A stretch of DNA of 61,296 nucleotides from Haloplasmatales bacterium 4B (GCA_003586005.1 NSKI01000012.1:1-61296), one strand, 5' to 3'. Numbered from the stretch's first letter, positions 1 through 9,222 are shown. Numbers and translations are program-made. The notes: generated from the letters alone by a model not told the origin.

Positions 1-31
1 GGAAATTGGATTTATGTCTCTTTTTGTGTAC

Positions 32-65
32 AAAAAAACTGATGTGAGTTTTCACCCACACCAGA
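32..65 (-). terminator. Possible intrinsic terminator at window edge
   Basis: Imperfect hairpin with arms around CTGATGTG and CACACCAG. Read on the minus strand it is followed by seven T residues, so it resembles a minus-strand terminator. The genes to its right are on the plus strand, so its natural client is unclear. Confidence 0.4.
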
Positions 66-158
66 TATTATAGAACCTAAATTTTAAACACATTTTTTTA
101 TATAAAGTAATTTAATGATATAATAAGACTAGTGATAATAATAGATGGAGGTATGTTT

Positions 159-905
159 GTGAAATATTATGTGGTGAGTGATATCCATGGCCATTTTGAT
201 GAATTAATATACGCTTTAGAAAAGTCAACATTTGATATGAGAAATGCAATGCATAAACTTATTGTTGCTGGTGATATGTTTGATAGAGGGTCTCAGTCAA
301 AAGAAGTATTAACATTATTATATAAATTGCACCAAGAAGAAAAAGCGATTATTATTAAAGGTAATCATGAAATTTTTTTAGAAGAATTTTTAGAAGGTAA
401 TGAAAAAAGGGTTAACTTTAATATAAAACACAATGGATTTAGTACTACTCTAAAGTCGCTTATCCCTAATTATTTTGATTTAACTTTTGAAAAAAAGCAA
501 AATTATGTTTTAATTAACTATCCATATTTAAAAGATTGGCTTAATAACCTTCCTTATTATTTTGAAACAGACAATTTTATAGTTACTCATGCAGGGTTAG
601 ATTTTTCAAATGGCGATTTTAAAAATGGAAATTTTCACAAAGCTGTTTGGATAGATCCTATCGAATTTTTCGAACAGGATTTGAATAAAACATATGGCTT
701 AAAAAAAGTTGTTGTTGTTGGACATCGCTTTACTATAATGATACGAAAAGCATTTGCAGCTAAAGAAATAAGTAATGATATATATTTTCACCATGATTAT
801 CAAAAAATTGCCATTGATGGAGGAGTTTATTCTTCAAATCAAATTAATGTTCTTGATTTACAAGAAGCTTTAGATAAAATTAATAAATTTAGGAGGGAAA
901 AATGA
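159..905 (+). CDS. Metallophosphoesterase, serine/threonine phosphatase-like (PrpE/ApaH type)
   Basis: Calcineurin-like metal-dependent phosphoesterase of about 248 residues. The metal-ligand motifs are in the expected order: DIHG near residue 8, GDMFDRG near 39, GNHE near 69, then VTHAG and GHR in the second half. The GTG at 159 is chosen because GGAGG (147-151) lies 7 nt upstream; the in-frame ATG at 153 is too close to it. Members cleave phosphoprotein or dinucleotide polyphosphate bonds in the cytosol, and the substrate cannot be read here. The stop overlaps the start of the following DJ-1 gene by 4 nt, so the two are translationally coupled. Confidence 0.8.
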   Translation: MKYYVVSDIHGHFDELIYALEKSTFDMRNAMHKLIVAGDMFDRGSQSKEVLTLLYKLHQEEKAIIIKGNHEIFLEEFLEGNEKRVNFNIKHNGFSTTLKSLIPNYFDLTFEKKQNYVLINYPYLKDWLNNLPYYFETDNFIVTHAGLDFSNGDFKNGNFHKAVWIDPIEFFEQDLNKTYGLKKVVVVGHRFTIMIRKAFAAKEISNDIYFHHDYQKIAIDGGVYSSNQINVLDLQEALDKINKFRREK

Positions 906-1441
906 AAGTTTTAACTTTAATCGCTACTGGTTATGAAGATTTAGAAGCAATTGGTACAATCGCATTATTACGACGTGCTAAAATTGATGTAGATGTTTGT
1001 TCAGTAGAAAACTTAAGACATGTGTTGGGGCATTATGGAGTTAATGTGGAAGTAGACATCTTATTAAATGACATCGACACTAGCGAATATGATGCTCTAT
1101 TTTTACCAGGAGGAATGCCAGGAGTAGATAATTTGTTTAAAGAGGAGTTAGTTCATGAGCTTGTAAAACATTTTAGTGCTCATAAAATATTAGCTTGTAT
1201 TTGTGCCGCACCGTCAATTCCCGGCCGCTTAGGATTGTTAAAAGATAAAAAATTCACCTGCTATCCAGGTTTTGAAGATTATTGTCAAGGTGGAATTTAC
1301 CAGTCTGAACAAGTTGTAGTTGATAATAATTTAATTACAGGTAAAGCTGCAGGATGTGTCCATGAATTTGCTTTTGCGATAATTGCTAAACTTAAAGGAG
1401 TTCACATGGCAGAAAAAATAAAAACAAGTATTTATTACTAA
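902..1441 (+). CDS. DJ-1/PfpI family protein
   Basis: DJ-1/ThiJ/PfpI fold, 179 residues, the usual single-domain length. The nucleophile-elbow cysteine is C101 in ACICAAP, and the conserved acidic residue (E15) follows the first strand in GYEDLEA, as in DJ-1. Family members act as glyoxalase/deglycase-like enzymes, amidases or oxidative-stress chaperones, and sequence alone does not choose between them. It starts inside the last codons of the phosphoesterase (ATGA overlap) with AGGAGGG upstream. A terminator follows at 1471-1500. Confidence 0.85.
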   Translation: MKVLTLIATGYEDLEAIGTIALLRRAKIDVDVCSVENLRHVLGHYGVNVEVDILLNDIDTSEYDALFLPGGMPGVDNLFKEELVHELVKHFSAHKILACICAAPSIPGRLGLLKDKKFTCYPGFEDYCQGGIYQSEQVVVDNNLITGKAAGCVHEFAFAIIAKLKGVHMAEKIKTSIYY

Positions 1442-1470
1442 TTTTTTATATTAACAAATTATTATTAAGT

Positions 1471-1500
1471 AAATCTATATAATTATATAGATTTTTCTTT
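1471..1500 (+). terminator. Intrinsic terminator after DJ-1 gene
   Basis: Ten-base perfect stem AAATCTATAT/ATATAGATTT with an AATT loop, followed by a T-rich tract. Confidence 0.75.
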
Positions 1501-1543
1501 ATATATGTTAAAATAAAATAAAATACAAAGATTGGAGAATGAT

Positions 1544-1957
1544 ATGTGCTATTATATTATAGGAATACTGCCAAAAAATGTTGATATTGATAGTTTAAAT
1601 ACAATTAAAGGTAAATACAATATGCGATTTGAGCCTCATAAAACAATGATGGTTGATAAATATATACCCAAAAAAAGTATAACTGTTCGATGTACAGAAT
1701 CTGATTGTGACTGCGGAACGTCTTTATTACATGGTGAAACTAGAGAAAACAATGAAGAAGAATTAATTATGTGGTTTTTTATGATTAAAGATTTATTAGC
1801 TTTAAAAAAAATGAAATATATGGGTCTTCTTATTCAATGGTTTGATCAGCATAAACCTACAAATTTATTAAAAAATAAAATTAAGTTAGATATAAATAAA
1901 ATTACCTATTTAGATATGTGTAAATTAGAAGAGGATGTTTTATATATTTTTAAATAG
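1544..1957 (+). CDS. Conserved hypothetical protein with CxCG motif
   Basis: A protein of 137 residues starting MCYYIIGILPK. The ATG at 1544 is preferred over the TTG at 1532 because GGAG (1534-1537) lies 6 nt before it. The notable element is a short cysteine cluster, DCDCGTSLL, around residue 60, recalling small hypothetical proteins with a 'CDCGT' motif; that resemblance is from memory. No signal peptide or membrane segment is seen. The cysteines could bind metal. It is monocistronic, lying between the terminator at 1471-1500 and a 176-bp spacer. Confidence 0.6.
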   Translation: MCYYIIGILPKNVDIDSLNTIKGKYNMRFEPHKTMMVDKYIPKKSITVRCTESDCDCGTSLLHGETRENNEEELIMWFFMIKDLLALKKMKYMGLLIQWFDQHKPTNLLKNKIKLDINKITYLDMCKLEEDVLYIFK

Positions 1958-2133
1958 TTCACTTTATTTTGATTTTGTATTAAAGCTATATATTGCATCA
2001 AGGGAACAGGTTAAATACCTCAATAGGGTAGTGGTCAAGAAAAAGAGATGTAAAAAACTTGGTGATTTATTATATATTGTATGAATTATTAAAGAGTCAA
2101 TGAAATGCTTAAATTATTTTTTAAGGAGAGTGA

Positions 2134-2343
2134 GTGATTGTGAAATGCCCATATTGTAATACTGACATGATAAAAGGGAAAATTAAGTGCCATCGCGGAA
2201 TTTATAATATACCGTGGGTGTCAGTTGATAAAAATAATAAGATGGTATTAGTGGATGCTTTAGATGGCTATTTAGGTAAGGGCATAAGGAATGTTTTTTT
2301 TTGCAATAGTTGTAAATTATTTATTAAGAAGTTGAAAGATTAA
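2134..2343 (+). CDS. Small zinc-ribbon protein (DUF6487-like)
   Basis: A 69-residue protein with one CPYC knuckle at the N-terminus (KCPYCNTDM) and a second CNSC knuckle near the C-terminus, the four-cysteine pattern of a zinc ribbon. The middle contains an IPWV segment typical of DUF6487-like small proteins. GTG at 2134 has AAGGAG 5 nt upstream; GTG at 2140 is an alternative start. It lies just upstream of the D-2-hydroxyacid dehydrogenase (17-bp gap), probably in the same transcript. Function unknown. Confidence 0.6.
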   Translation: MIVKCPYCNTDMIKGKIKCHRGIYNIPWVSVDKNNKMVLVDALDGYLGKGIRNVFFCNSCKLFIKKLKD

Positions 2344-2360
2344 AAATTAAAGAGGTGTTT

Positions 2361-3326
2361 ATGAAAGCAGTAGTTTTAGATGGATATACATTAAATCCGG
2401 GAGATCTATTATGGAATGAATTACATGATATTGTTGAATTAACTGTTTATGACAGAACTGATAGTTGTGATATATTATCGAGAATTGGTGATGCTGAAAT
2501 TATAATCACAAATAAAACTATAATATCTAGTGATATTATTGAAAAAGCGCCAAACATTAAATATATAGGTGTATTAGCAACAGGTTATAATGTCGTTGAT
2601 ATTGAAGCAGCTAAAAAAAGGAGTATTCCAGTCACAAATGTTCCACAGTATAGTACAGCTTCTGTAGCTCAACTTGTCTTTGCGCTTATTTTGGAAATTT
2701 GTCATCATGTAGGAAATCACAGTAGAGCTGTAATTAATGGACAATGGACAAAAGCCAAAGATTTTTGCTTTTGGAATTATCCATTAATTGAGTTGAGTGG
2801 GAAAACATTAGGGATTATTGGGTTTGGTAATATTGGACAAAATGTTTCAAAAATAGCGTTGAGTTTTGGGATGAACGTATTAGTTCATAATCGGACAATA
2901 AAAAAAGATTTTGAAAATGAAAATTTAAAATTTGTTTCACTAGAAACACTATATCAAAATGCGGATATCATTTCTTTACATATACCTTTAACTGATGAAA
3001 CCAAAAATATAATAAATAAACAATCATTAAGAAAAATGAAAGATGGGGTAATAATTATTAATACATCTCGTGGTGGATTAATTGTCGAAAATGATTTATA
3101 TGAGGCATTAGAAACTGAAAAAGTTTATGCCGCCGCAGTTGATGTTGTTACAGAAGAACCAATTAGAGAAGATAACCCATTATTAAAAGCTAAAAATGTT
3201 TTTATCACCCCACATATTGCCTGGGCACCAAAGGAAGCAAGAATTCGTTTAATGAATACCGCAATTATGAATATTAATGCCTTTTTAAATAAAAAATATA
3301 CTAATGTTGTAAATAACGTAAAATAA
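2361..3326 (+). CDS. D-2-hydroxyacid dehydrogenase, probable glycerate dehydrogenase (hydroxypyruvate reductase)
   Basis: NAD-dependent D-isomer 2-hydroxyacid dehydrogenase of 321 residues. The Rossmann motif GFGNIG is at about 154-159. The catalytic triad is visible as R237 (NTSRGG), E266 (TEEP) and H285 (TPHIAWAP). The FCFWNYPLIEL segment and TPHIAWAPKEAR ending are typical of the glycerate dehydrogenase/HprA subgroup. ATG at 2361 follows AGAGG. The next gene, 20 bp downstream, is glycerate kinase. The pair is therefore inferred to convert hydroxypyruvate to D-glycerate and on to phosphoglycerate, feeding glycolysis. Confidence 0.85.
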   Translation: MKAVVLDGYTLNPGDLLWNELHDIVELTVYDRTDSCDILSRIGDAEIIITNKTIISSDIIEKAPNIKYIGVLATGYNVVDIEAAKKRSIPVTNVPQYSTASVAQLVFALILEICHHVGNHSRAVINGQWTKAKDFCFWNYPLIELSGKTLGIIGFGNIGQNVSKIALSFGMNVLVHNRTIKKDFENENLKFVSLETLYQNADIISLHIPLTDETKNIINKQSLRKMKDGVIIINTSRGGLIVENDLYEALETEKVYAAAVDVVTEEPIREDNPLLKAKNVFITPHIAWAPKEARIRLMNTAIMNINAFLNKKYTNVVNNVK

Positions 3327-3346
3327 ATTTAGAAAGAGTGAATATA

Positions 3347-4489
3347 ATGAAAGTAGTAATCGCAATAGATTCTTTTAAGGGTAGTATGACTTCGTGTGAA
3401 GTTAGTGCTGCAGTAGAAAGAGGAATAAAAAAAGTTTTTTCTGATGCAGAAGTTATTAAAGTGCCAATAGCTGATGGTGGTGAAGGAACAGTTGAAACAT
3501 TGGTTGAAGGACTAGGTGGTAAAATCATTGAAAAAAGTGTATGTGGACCATTGAAAAATGAAGTATTGGCTAACTATGGAATATTAAATGACAAGACAGC
3601 AGTAATTGAGATGGCTGCAGCAGCTGGTTTACCATTATTGGAAACAAGCGAAAGAAATCCCCTTAAAACAACGACATTTGGGGTTGGAGAATTAATAAAA
3701 GACGCAATTAATAAGGGGTGTCGAGATTTTATCATTGGTATAGGTGGAAGTAGTACAAATGATGCTGGAATTGGGATGCTTGAAGCATTAGGATATGGAT
3801 TTTATGATGAGAATATGGTTAAGCTTGATTGTGTTGGAGAATCACTAAGTAGAATTCACTTCATTGATGATAGCCTCAAATTAAAAGCTCTTGATGAATG
3901 TAGAATTCTTGTTGCTTGTGATGTAAATAATCCGTTCTATGGACCAACTGGTGCTGCTCATGTTTTTGCTGGACAAAAGGGTGCGGATGATAAAGCTATT
4001 GAACAGCTAGATCAAGGTTTGAAAAATTTCGCTGATGTTATTAATAGGCATTATAACATTGATATTTCAACATTAAGCGGAGCTGGTGCCGCTGGGGGTC
4101 TTGGTGGAGGATTACACACATTTTTAAATGGGCAGCTATTACCAGGTATTGAAATTATTTTTGATAAAATTGATTTGGAGGATAAAATAAAAAATTCTGA
4201 TGTTATTATTACAGGCGAAGGGAAAATGGACAATCAATCTGTGATGGGGAAAGTACCCAATGGTGTAAGTAAACTTGGGCAAAAACATCGAATACCTGTG
4301 ATTGGTTTAGCAGGTGGAGTTACTGATGATGCTTATAAGTTACATGAACAAGGAATAACAGCAATTTTTTCAATTATGAACTATCCTATGACAGTTAATG
4401 AAGCAATGGAAAAAAATAACGCAATAAAACTAGTAGAATTTAACACAATAGAAATTTTCAGATTAATAAAAACATTTAACAAAAAATAA
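3347..4489 (+). CDS. Glycerate kinase (GlxK/GarK family)
   Basis: Type I glycerate kinase of 380 residues, normal family length. Family blocks are IDSFKGSMTS at the N-terminus, PIADGGEGTVETL near residue 40, GIGGSSTNDAGIGML near 135, and ITGEGKMDNQS near 285. It phosphorylates D-glycerate, usually to 2-phosphoglycerate, with ATP. ATG at 3347 is preferred over GTG at 3338, which would lie inside the ribosome-binding sequence. It directly follows the glycerate dehydrogenase-like gene, supporting a shared pathway, and ends before the bidirectional terminator at 4581-4620. Confidence 0.93.
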   Translation: MKVVIAIDSFKGSMTSCEVSAAVERGIKKVFSDAEVIKVPIADGGEGTVETLVEGLGGKIIEKSVCGPLKNEVLANYGILNDKTAVIEMAAAAGLPLLETSERNPLKTTTFGVGELIKDAINKGCRDFIIGIGGSSTNDAGIGMLEALGYGFYDENMVKLDCVGESLSRIHFIDDSLKLKALDECRILVACDVNNPFYGPTGAAHVFAGQKGADDKAIEQLDQGLKNFADVINRHYNIDISTLSGAGAAGGLGGGLHTFLNGQLLPGIEIIFDKIDLEDKIKNSDVIITGEGKMDNQSVMGKVPNGVSKLGQKHRIPVIGLAGGVTDDAYKLHEQGITAIFSIMNYPMTVNEAMEKNNAIKLVEFNTIEIFRLIKTFNKK

Positions 4490-4580
4490 TAATATTAAAT
4501 ATAAATGGATAAAAGAGATGTTTTCCGAAAAAATCTGATCCATTATTTGATATGATCAGTAGTAAACACACATAAAAAGA

Positions 4581-4620
4581 AAACTCATTATAAATCAAGA
4601 GATTTATAATGAGTTTTTAA
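4581..4620. terminator. Bidirectional terminator between glycerate kinase and megL
   Basis: Perfect 16-bp stem (4581-4596 with 4601-4616) closing an AAGA tetraloop. It has A-rich sequence on one side and T-rich on the other, and separates two convergent genes. Confidence 0.9.
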
Positions 4621-4621
4621 G

Positions 4622-5800
4622 TTAAATATTATTTAAAGCTTGTTCTAAGTCTTCAATGATATCATCGACATCTTCTAATCCTACTGAAATTCTGATTAAT
4701 TCATCTGATATACCAGCCGCTAAGCGTTCTTCTTGAGTGTACGTTGAATGAGTCATACTAGCGGGATGTTGAATTAGAGTTTCAAGGTCACCTAATGAAA
4801 CAGCTAGTTTACACATTTTTGTTGAATTAATTAATGCCTTTCCTTCATTGATTCCACCATTAAGTTCAAATGATATAATTGCTCCTGGCAATTTCATCTG
4901 TTTTTTTGCTAGCTCATGTTGCGGATGAGATGTTAATCCCGGGTAATAAACACGTTTAATTTTAGGGTGATTTTCCAGATATTCCGCAACTTTCTGGGCA
5001 TTTTCGCAATGTTGTTTCATTCTAAGACCTAATGTCTTCATTCCTCTAATTACTAAGAATGAATCAAATGGAGACATTACAGCACCAGTCATATCTTTAA
5101 GCCCAACATATCGGATATCATTTAACAGCTCATTTTTAGCACATATTAGACCACAAATAACATCACCATGCCCATTAAGATATTTAGTGCCTGAATGGAT
5201 AACAATATGGGCTCCTAAATCCATTGGCTTTGTAAGATAAGGTGTAGCAAAGGTATTATCTACAATTAAATATGCATCAATTTCATTTGCAATATCACCT
5301 AATGCTTTAATATCGACTAATTTTAGACTTGGATTAGTTGGTGATTCACAGTAGATAACTTTTGTGTTAGCTTTAACTGCTCTTCTAACATTTTCTGGAT
5401 TACTTGCATCTACAAAAGTAATATCAACACCAAATTTTGAAAGTCCATGTGTAAAATATGCAAAAGTACAGCCATATAAATTATTATCAGATACGATGTG
5501 ATCACCTTGTTTTAAAACTGACCAAAACGCAGTAGTTATAGCTCCCATTCCTGAAGATGTAGCGATACACCCATCTGCATTTTCTAGTGAAGCAAGTTTT
5601 TCTTCAAGAACTTTAGTAGTTGGATTACCAAGTCTTGTATATATATATCCCTCTTCCTCTAAACTAAAACGTCTACCACCTTGCTCTGCATTATCAAAAA
5701 TAAATGTAGATGATTGATATATAGGGGTAGCTAGTGTACCATGTGTATTATGATCGTGTCCGGCATGTATTGCCTTTGTTGAAAATCCTATTTTCTTCAA
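4622..5800 (-). CDS. megL: Methionine gamma-lyase
   Basis: PLP-dependent Cys/Met metabolism enzyme of 392 residues. The PLP lysine is K206 in [12 protein letters not shown]. The segment [11 protein letters not shown] carries C111, aligning with the active-site cysteine that distinguishes methionine gamma-lyase from cystathionine enzymes. [12 protein letters not shown] and [12 protein letters not shown] also match known MegL proteins. It cleaves methionine to methanethiol, 2-oxobutyrate and ammonia. The start is a TTG with GGAGGG upstream. The promoter has an overlapping cre-like site (5836-5849), suggesting carbon-source control. Cystathionine gamma-lyase activity is the main alternative. Confidence 0.88.
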   Translation of the reverse strand: MKKIGFSTKAIHAGHDHNTHGTLATPIYQSSTFIFDNAEQGGRRFSLEEEGYIYTRLGNPTTKVLEEKLASLENADGCIATSSGMGAITTAFWSVLKQGDHIVSDNNLYGCTFAYFTHGLSKFGVDITFVDASNPENVRRAVKANTKVIYCESPTNPSLKLVDIKALGDIANEIDAYLIVDNTFATPYLTKPMDLGAHIVIHSGTKYLNGHGDVICGLICAKNELLNDIRYVGLKDMTGAVMSPFDSFLVIRGMKTLGLRMKQHCENAQKVAEYLENHPKIKRVYYPGLTSHPQHELAKKQMKLPGAIISFELNGGINEGKALINSTKMCKLAVSLGDLETLIQHPASMTHSTYTQEERLAAGISDELIRISVGLEDVDDIIEDLEQALNNI

Positions 5801-5821
5801 TTTTATCCCTCCTATAAGTTT

Positions 5822-5850
5822 ATAATATCATTAAATAAAAGCGTTTTCAA
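5822..5850 (-). promoter_or_regulatory. Sigma-A promoter of megL with overlapping cre-like site
   Basis: On the minus strand, TTGAAA (5850-5845), a 17-nt spacer and TATTAT (5827-5822). TGAAAACGCTTTTA (5849-5836) overlaps the -35 box and spacer. It matches the Bacillus CcpA cre consensus TGWAANCGNTNWCA at 13 of 14 positions, so repression by a CcpA-type regulator is plausible. Confidence 0.65.
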
Positions 5851-6018
5851 TACATTATCTAATATTGTTTGACTTTTGATCCCTAGACAAAATGTAAACT
5901 GAAAATTGAAATATAATTATAAAATTAAATCCAATTGGGAAAACATTTTTAACTTAACTGATAATAAAATTAATTAATGAGGGTTTATTTTCCATAATTT
6001 ACCTTCAACTAATACTTA

Positions 6019-6045
6019 AAGGTGATTTAAAATTTAAATCACCTT
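6019..6045 (-). terminator. Hairpin after nfnB
   Basis: Almost continuous palindrome with arms AAGGTGATTTAAA and TTTAAATCACCTT. It starts 9 nt past the stop codon of the minus-strand nfnB gene. The T tract is weak. Confidence 0.55.
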
Positions 6046-6053
6046 AATAAAAT

Positions 6054-7442
6054 TTATAATTTATTTTTAATATATTCGTCAATTGATTTAGCAGCTGTCT
6101 TACCTGCTCCCATTGCAAGAATTACGGTTGCTGCTCCAGTTACAGCATCTCCACCAGCAAAAATTCCTGGTCTTGTTGTTGCCATTTTTTCATCAGCTAC
6201 CAAACATCCCCATTTATTGGTTTCAATACCAGGAGTTGTCTGGCGAATTAATGGATTTGGTGAAGTTCCAATTGACATGATTACTGTGTCAACATCAACT
6301 AAGAAGTTAGAATTTTCTTTAGCAACTGGTCTTCTTCTTCCAGAAGCATCCATTTCTCCTAATTCCATTTCAACACATTCAATACCACAAACTTCATTGA
6401 ATTGATCACCAATAATTTTAACTGGATTAGATAGTAATTTAAAGATTATTCCCTCTTCCATTGCATGATGAACTTCTTCACGACGAGCAGGAAGCTCATC
6501 TATTGAACGACGATAGATAATATATACATTTTCAGCACCTAAGCGTTTTGCACTTCTAGCTGCATCCATAGCTACATTACCACCACCAACAACAGCTACA
6601 GATTTACTTTTTCGAATAGGTGTATCATAACCTTTTTTATAAGCTTTCATAAGGTTAATTCTAGTTAGGTATTCATTAGCTGAATAAACTCCAATTAATG
6701 ATTCACCAGGAATCCCCATGAAACTTGGGGTACCAGCTCCTGTTCCTATAAAGAAAGCAACAAATCCCATTTCTTGTAATTCATCAATTGATAAAACTTT
6801 ACCTATAACCATGTTAGTCATGATATTTACTCCTAAGTCTTTTAAAGCATCAATTTCTTTTTTAACAATTGCCTTTGGTAAACGAAATTCAGGAATACCA
6901 TATACTAAAACTCCACCAGGAGTATGAAAGGCTTCAAAGATTGTAACTTCATATCCTAATTTAGCTAGGTCAGATGCGCATGCAAGTCCTGCGGGACCAG
7001 AACCTATAATTGCTACTTTATGACCGTTTGTTGGTATTTTTTCCTGCGTTACATTAGTTTGATTCATGTGATAATCAGCAACAAAACGTTCAAGTCGTCC
7101 AATTCCAACTGGCTCCCCCTTAATTCCTCTTACACATTTTTGTTCACACTGTGATTCTTGAGGACATACACGACCACAAATCGCAGGTAATAAATTAGAA
7201 TTAGTAATGCTTTTATAAGCAGCATCTAAATCATTTTTTGTAATCTGTTGAATAAAATCAGGTATATTTACTTCAACAGGACAACCAGATATGCAAGGTT
7301 TAGATTTACAATTTAAACAACGACTAGCTTCTTCAATCGCCATGTCTAAAGTGTAACCTAAGGAAACTTCATCAAAGTTCTTATTACGAATAGATGGATC
7401 TTGTTCTGGCATTTTTATTTTTTTTAAAGACATGTTAGGCAT
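6054..7442 (-). CDS. nfnB: NfnB: large subunit of electron-bifurcating NADH-dependent ferredoxin:NADP+ oxidoreductase
   Basis: 462-residue flavoprotein of the glutamate-synthase small-subunit family. The N-terminus carries two four-cysteine sets for [4Fe-4S] clusters: C42, C45, C50, C54 and C89, C93, C99, C103. The FAD-binding motif IGSGPAGLACA is near 147 and the NAD(P) motif VVGGGNVAMDAA near 287. Its partner is encoded immediately upstream and overlaps it by 8 nt. That pairing, with no glutamate synthase large subunit nearby, points to Nfn, which couples NADPH, NADH and ferredoxin pools in anaerobes. Start ATG 7442 has GGGGAGG 6 nt upstream. Confidence 0.88.
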   Translation of the reverse strand: MPNMSLKKIKMPEQDPSIRNKNFDEVSLGYTLDMAIEEASRCLNCKSKPCISGCPVEVNIPDFIQQITKNDLDAAYKSITNSNLLPAICGRVCPQESQCEQKCVRGIKGEPVGIGRLERFVADYHMNQTNVTQEKIPTNGHKVAIIGSGPAGLACASDLAKLGYEVTIFEAFHTPGGVLVYGIPEFRLPKAIVKKEIDALKDLGVNIMTNMVIGKVLSIDELQEMGFVAFFIGTGAGTPSFMGIPGESLIGVYSANEYLTRINLMKAYKKGYDTPIRKSKSVAVVGGGNVAMDAARSAKRLGAENVYIIYRRSIDELPARREEVHHAMEEGIIFKLLSNPVKIIGDQFNEVCGIECVEMELGEMDASGRRRPVAKENSNFLVDVDTVIMSIGTSPNPLIRQTTPGIETNKWGCLVADEKMATTRPGIFAGGDAVTGAATVILAMGAGKTAAKSIDEYIKNKL

Positions 7443-8280
7443 TGCGGACCTCCCCTGTTAATCTACAAACATGATTGCTCTCAGCAATCTCTTGTTCTTG
7501 GTAAAATTTATTACGGGTCATTAATTCATCAAAGTCAACTTCATGTCCATCAAAATCTGGACCATCAACACAAGCAAATTTAATTTTACCACCTACTGTT
7601 ACTCTACATCCACCACACATGCCTGTCCCATCTATCATTATTGGGTTTAAGCTTACTAAAGTCTTTATAGAATATGGTTTAGTAACAAGGGCAACATATT
7701 TCATCATAACAATAGGTCCGATTGCGATAACTAAATCGTATTTATTTTCATCATCAATTAGTCTCTGTAAAACATTTGTGACAAGAGCCTTTTCTTTATA
7801 ACTACCATCATCAGTACAAATAAAAAGCCTATTACTTACTTTTTTAAATTCATTTTCTAAAATGACCAATTCCTTATTTCTGAAACCAACTATTACATCT
7901 ACTTCTACACCCATATTATTTAGGGCTTTTGCTTGTGGATAGGCAATGGCGCATCCAACACCTCCACCAATAACAGCAACTTTTTTTACGTTTCCAAAAT
8001 GGGTGGGAACTCCTAATGGTCCGACAAAGTCAAGAATTGTATCACCAACTTCTAAGCTACCTAATAATTTAGTAGATTTTCCTACCTCTTGAAAGATTAT
8101 GGTTACTGAACCTTTTTCTCTATCATAATCAGCTATGGTCAAAGGTATCCTCTCACCATACTCATCAACTCGGAAAATAATAAACTGACCTGCTTGAGCT
8201 TTTTTTGCAACATATGGTGCATCAATTTCTAATAAGGTTACAAAGTTATTGAGTTTTTGTTTTTTGATAATTTTAAACAT
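7435..8280 (-). CDS. nfnA: NfnA: small subunit of electron-bifurcating ferredoxin:NADP+ oxidoreductase
   Basis: 281-residue ferredoxin reductase-like protein of the dihydroorotate dehydrogenase B electron-transfer family. It has an FAD domain (RIPLTIADY near 44-52), an NAD domain (VAVIGGGVGCAIAYP near 101-115) and a C-terminal [2Fe-2S] motif. Cluster ligands visible are C222, C225 and C237; a nearby aspartate (D217) may be the fourth, as reported for Nfn. No pyrimidine genes are nearby, and an NfnB gene follows with an 8-nt overlap, so Nfn is preferred over PyrK. The RBS AAGGGGG precedes the ATG. Confidence 0.87.
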   Translation of the reverse strand: MFKIIKKQKLNNFVTLLEIDAPYVAKKAQAGQFIIFRVDEYGERIPLTIADYDREKGSVTIIFQEVGKSTKLLGSLEVGDTILDFVGPLGVPTHFGNVKKVAVIGGGVGCAIAYPQAKALNNMGVEVDVIVGFRNKELVILENEFKKVSNRLFICTDDGSYKEKALVTNVLQRLIDDENKYDLVIAIGPIVMMKYVALVTKPYSIKTLVSLNPIMIDGTGMCGGCRVTVGGKIKFACVDGPDFDGHEVDFDELMTRNKFYQEQEIAESNHVCRLTGEVRNA

Positions 8281-8339
8281 TTTAATCCCCCTTAAACAAA
8301 TATATAAAAAACTAAAATTAGTGTTTTTATGACATATTT

Positions 8340-8366
8340 ATTATAACACAAATTATTAATTATCAA
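8340..8366 (-). promoter_or_regulatory. Probable promoter of nfnAB
   Basis: Minus strand TTGATA (8366-8361) and TATAAT (8345-8340) separated by a short 15-nt spacer, about 60 nt before nfnA. The -10 box is perfect; the spacing is suboptimal. Confidence 0.45.
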
Positions 8367-8527
8367 AACAACATTTATAACTAATACATATATATTGTGA
8401 ATCCATTAATTATTAAAATAATTTCAATTAGTAATATAAACAATATAAGTAAATAATCTCAAAAAACAATTGAATTATTCCGCATTTATCAATATAATAA
8501 TGTTAAGAAGAAAAGGAGATGATAAGA

Positions 8528-9097
8528 TTGCGAAGTATTATAACTAAGCATGAAGAAAAAAAATACTATAAACGAATTTATGTACTATCACCTATATACA
8601 TTGGATTACTATTTTCCATATTAATATATTTACTCTATAACTTAATTGAAGTTATTTTTTTTAAAGGTGCTTTTACATTTAATTGGCGGTATATATTAAT
8701 AGCTTTTATTTTTGGAGTTATAGAAGCAGTAACAACAATTTACTCAACATTTAAATTGATTGATAAACGTTATAATATTTTATCTAAAAAAAACAAAGTT
8801 TCTAAAACTGATGCATATTTATCAGTTATACATAAGAATGGTTACAAAATAGCTAAAGGTGTTTTATTAGTTACTAAAGACACTATAGAATTTAAAATTT
8901 ATGATTTATTTAATGAAAAAACAATCTTTAATTGTTTGAAAAGTGATGTTACTTTAAATTTTGTGCGTGACAAAAATAGCCTATTAGGTATGATTTTGCA
9001 TCTTTCAATGTATTCTTATAAATTAAAGCTAAAATCAAATAGTAAAGAATATCTATTTACTATTCCTTGTTTAGTTAATGTTAGTCATAGAATATAA
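8528..9097 (+). CDS. Membrane protein of unknown function, two TM segments
   Basis: Unrecognised protein of about 189 residues. After a basic N-terminus come two hydrophobic segments, at about residues 18-40 (PIYIGLLFSILIYLLYNLI) and 52-72. A cytosolic C-terminal half of beta-type sequence (GYKIAKGVLLVTKDTIEFKIYDL) resembles PH/GRAM-like folds, but only loosely. The ATG at 8519 abuts the Shine-Dalgarno sequence, so the TTG at 8528, nine bases after GGAG, is preferred. It is monocistronic with its own terminator. Confidence 0.6.
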   Translation: MRSIITKHEEKKYYKRIYVLSPIYIGLLFSILIYLLYNLIEVIFFKGAFTFNWRYILIAFIFGVIEAVTTIYSTFKLIDKRYNILSKKNKVSKTDAYLSVIHKNGYKIAKGVLLVTKDTIEFKIYDLFNEKTIFNCLKSDVTLNFVRDKNSLLGMILHLSMYSYKLKLKSNSKEYLFTIPCLVNVSHRI

Positions 9098-9109
9098 ATT
9101 TATTAAATT

Positions 9110-9152
9110 CTCGTTACAAATTTTATTATAATTGGTAACGAGTGTTTTTATT
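9110..9152 (+). terminator. Intrinsic terminator
   Basis: Eight-base stem CTCGTTAC (9110-9117) with GTAACGAG (9135-9142), then TGTTTTTATTTTT. Confidence 0.85.
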
Positions 9153-9222
9153 TTTGATTCTTGTGTCATAATTATTCATAAACATAAGTATATTTAAATG
9201 ATAAAGAAAAGGGGGAGAGTTT

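Noticed and set aside
1958-2133. Small RNA or structured element in the 176-bp gap
   Set aside because: Only short scattered complementarity (such as ACC/GGT) without a convincing stem, promoter or terminator.
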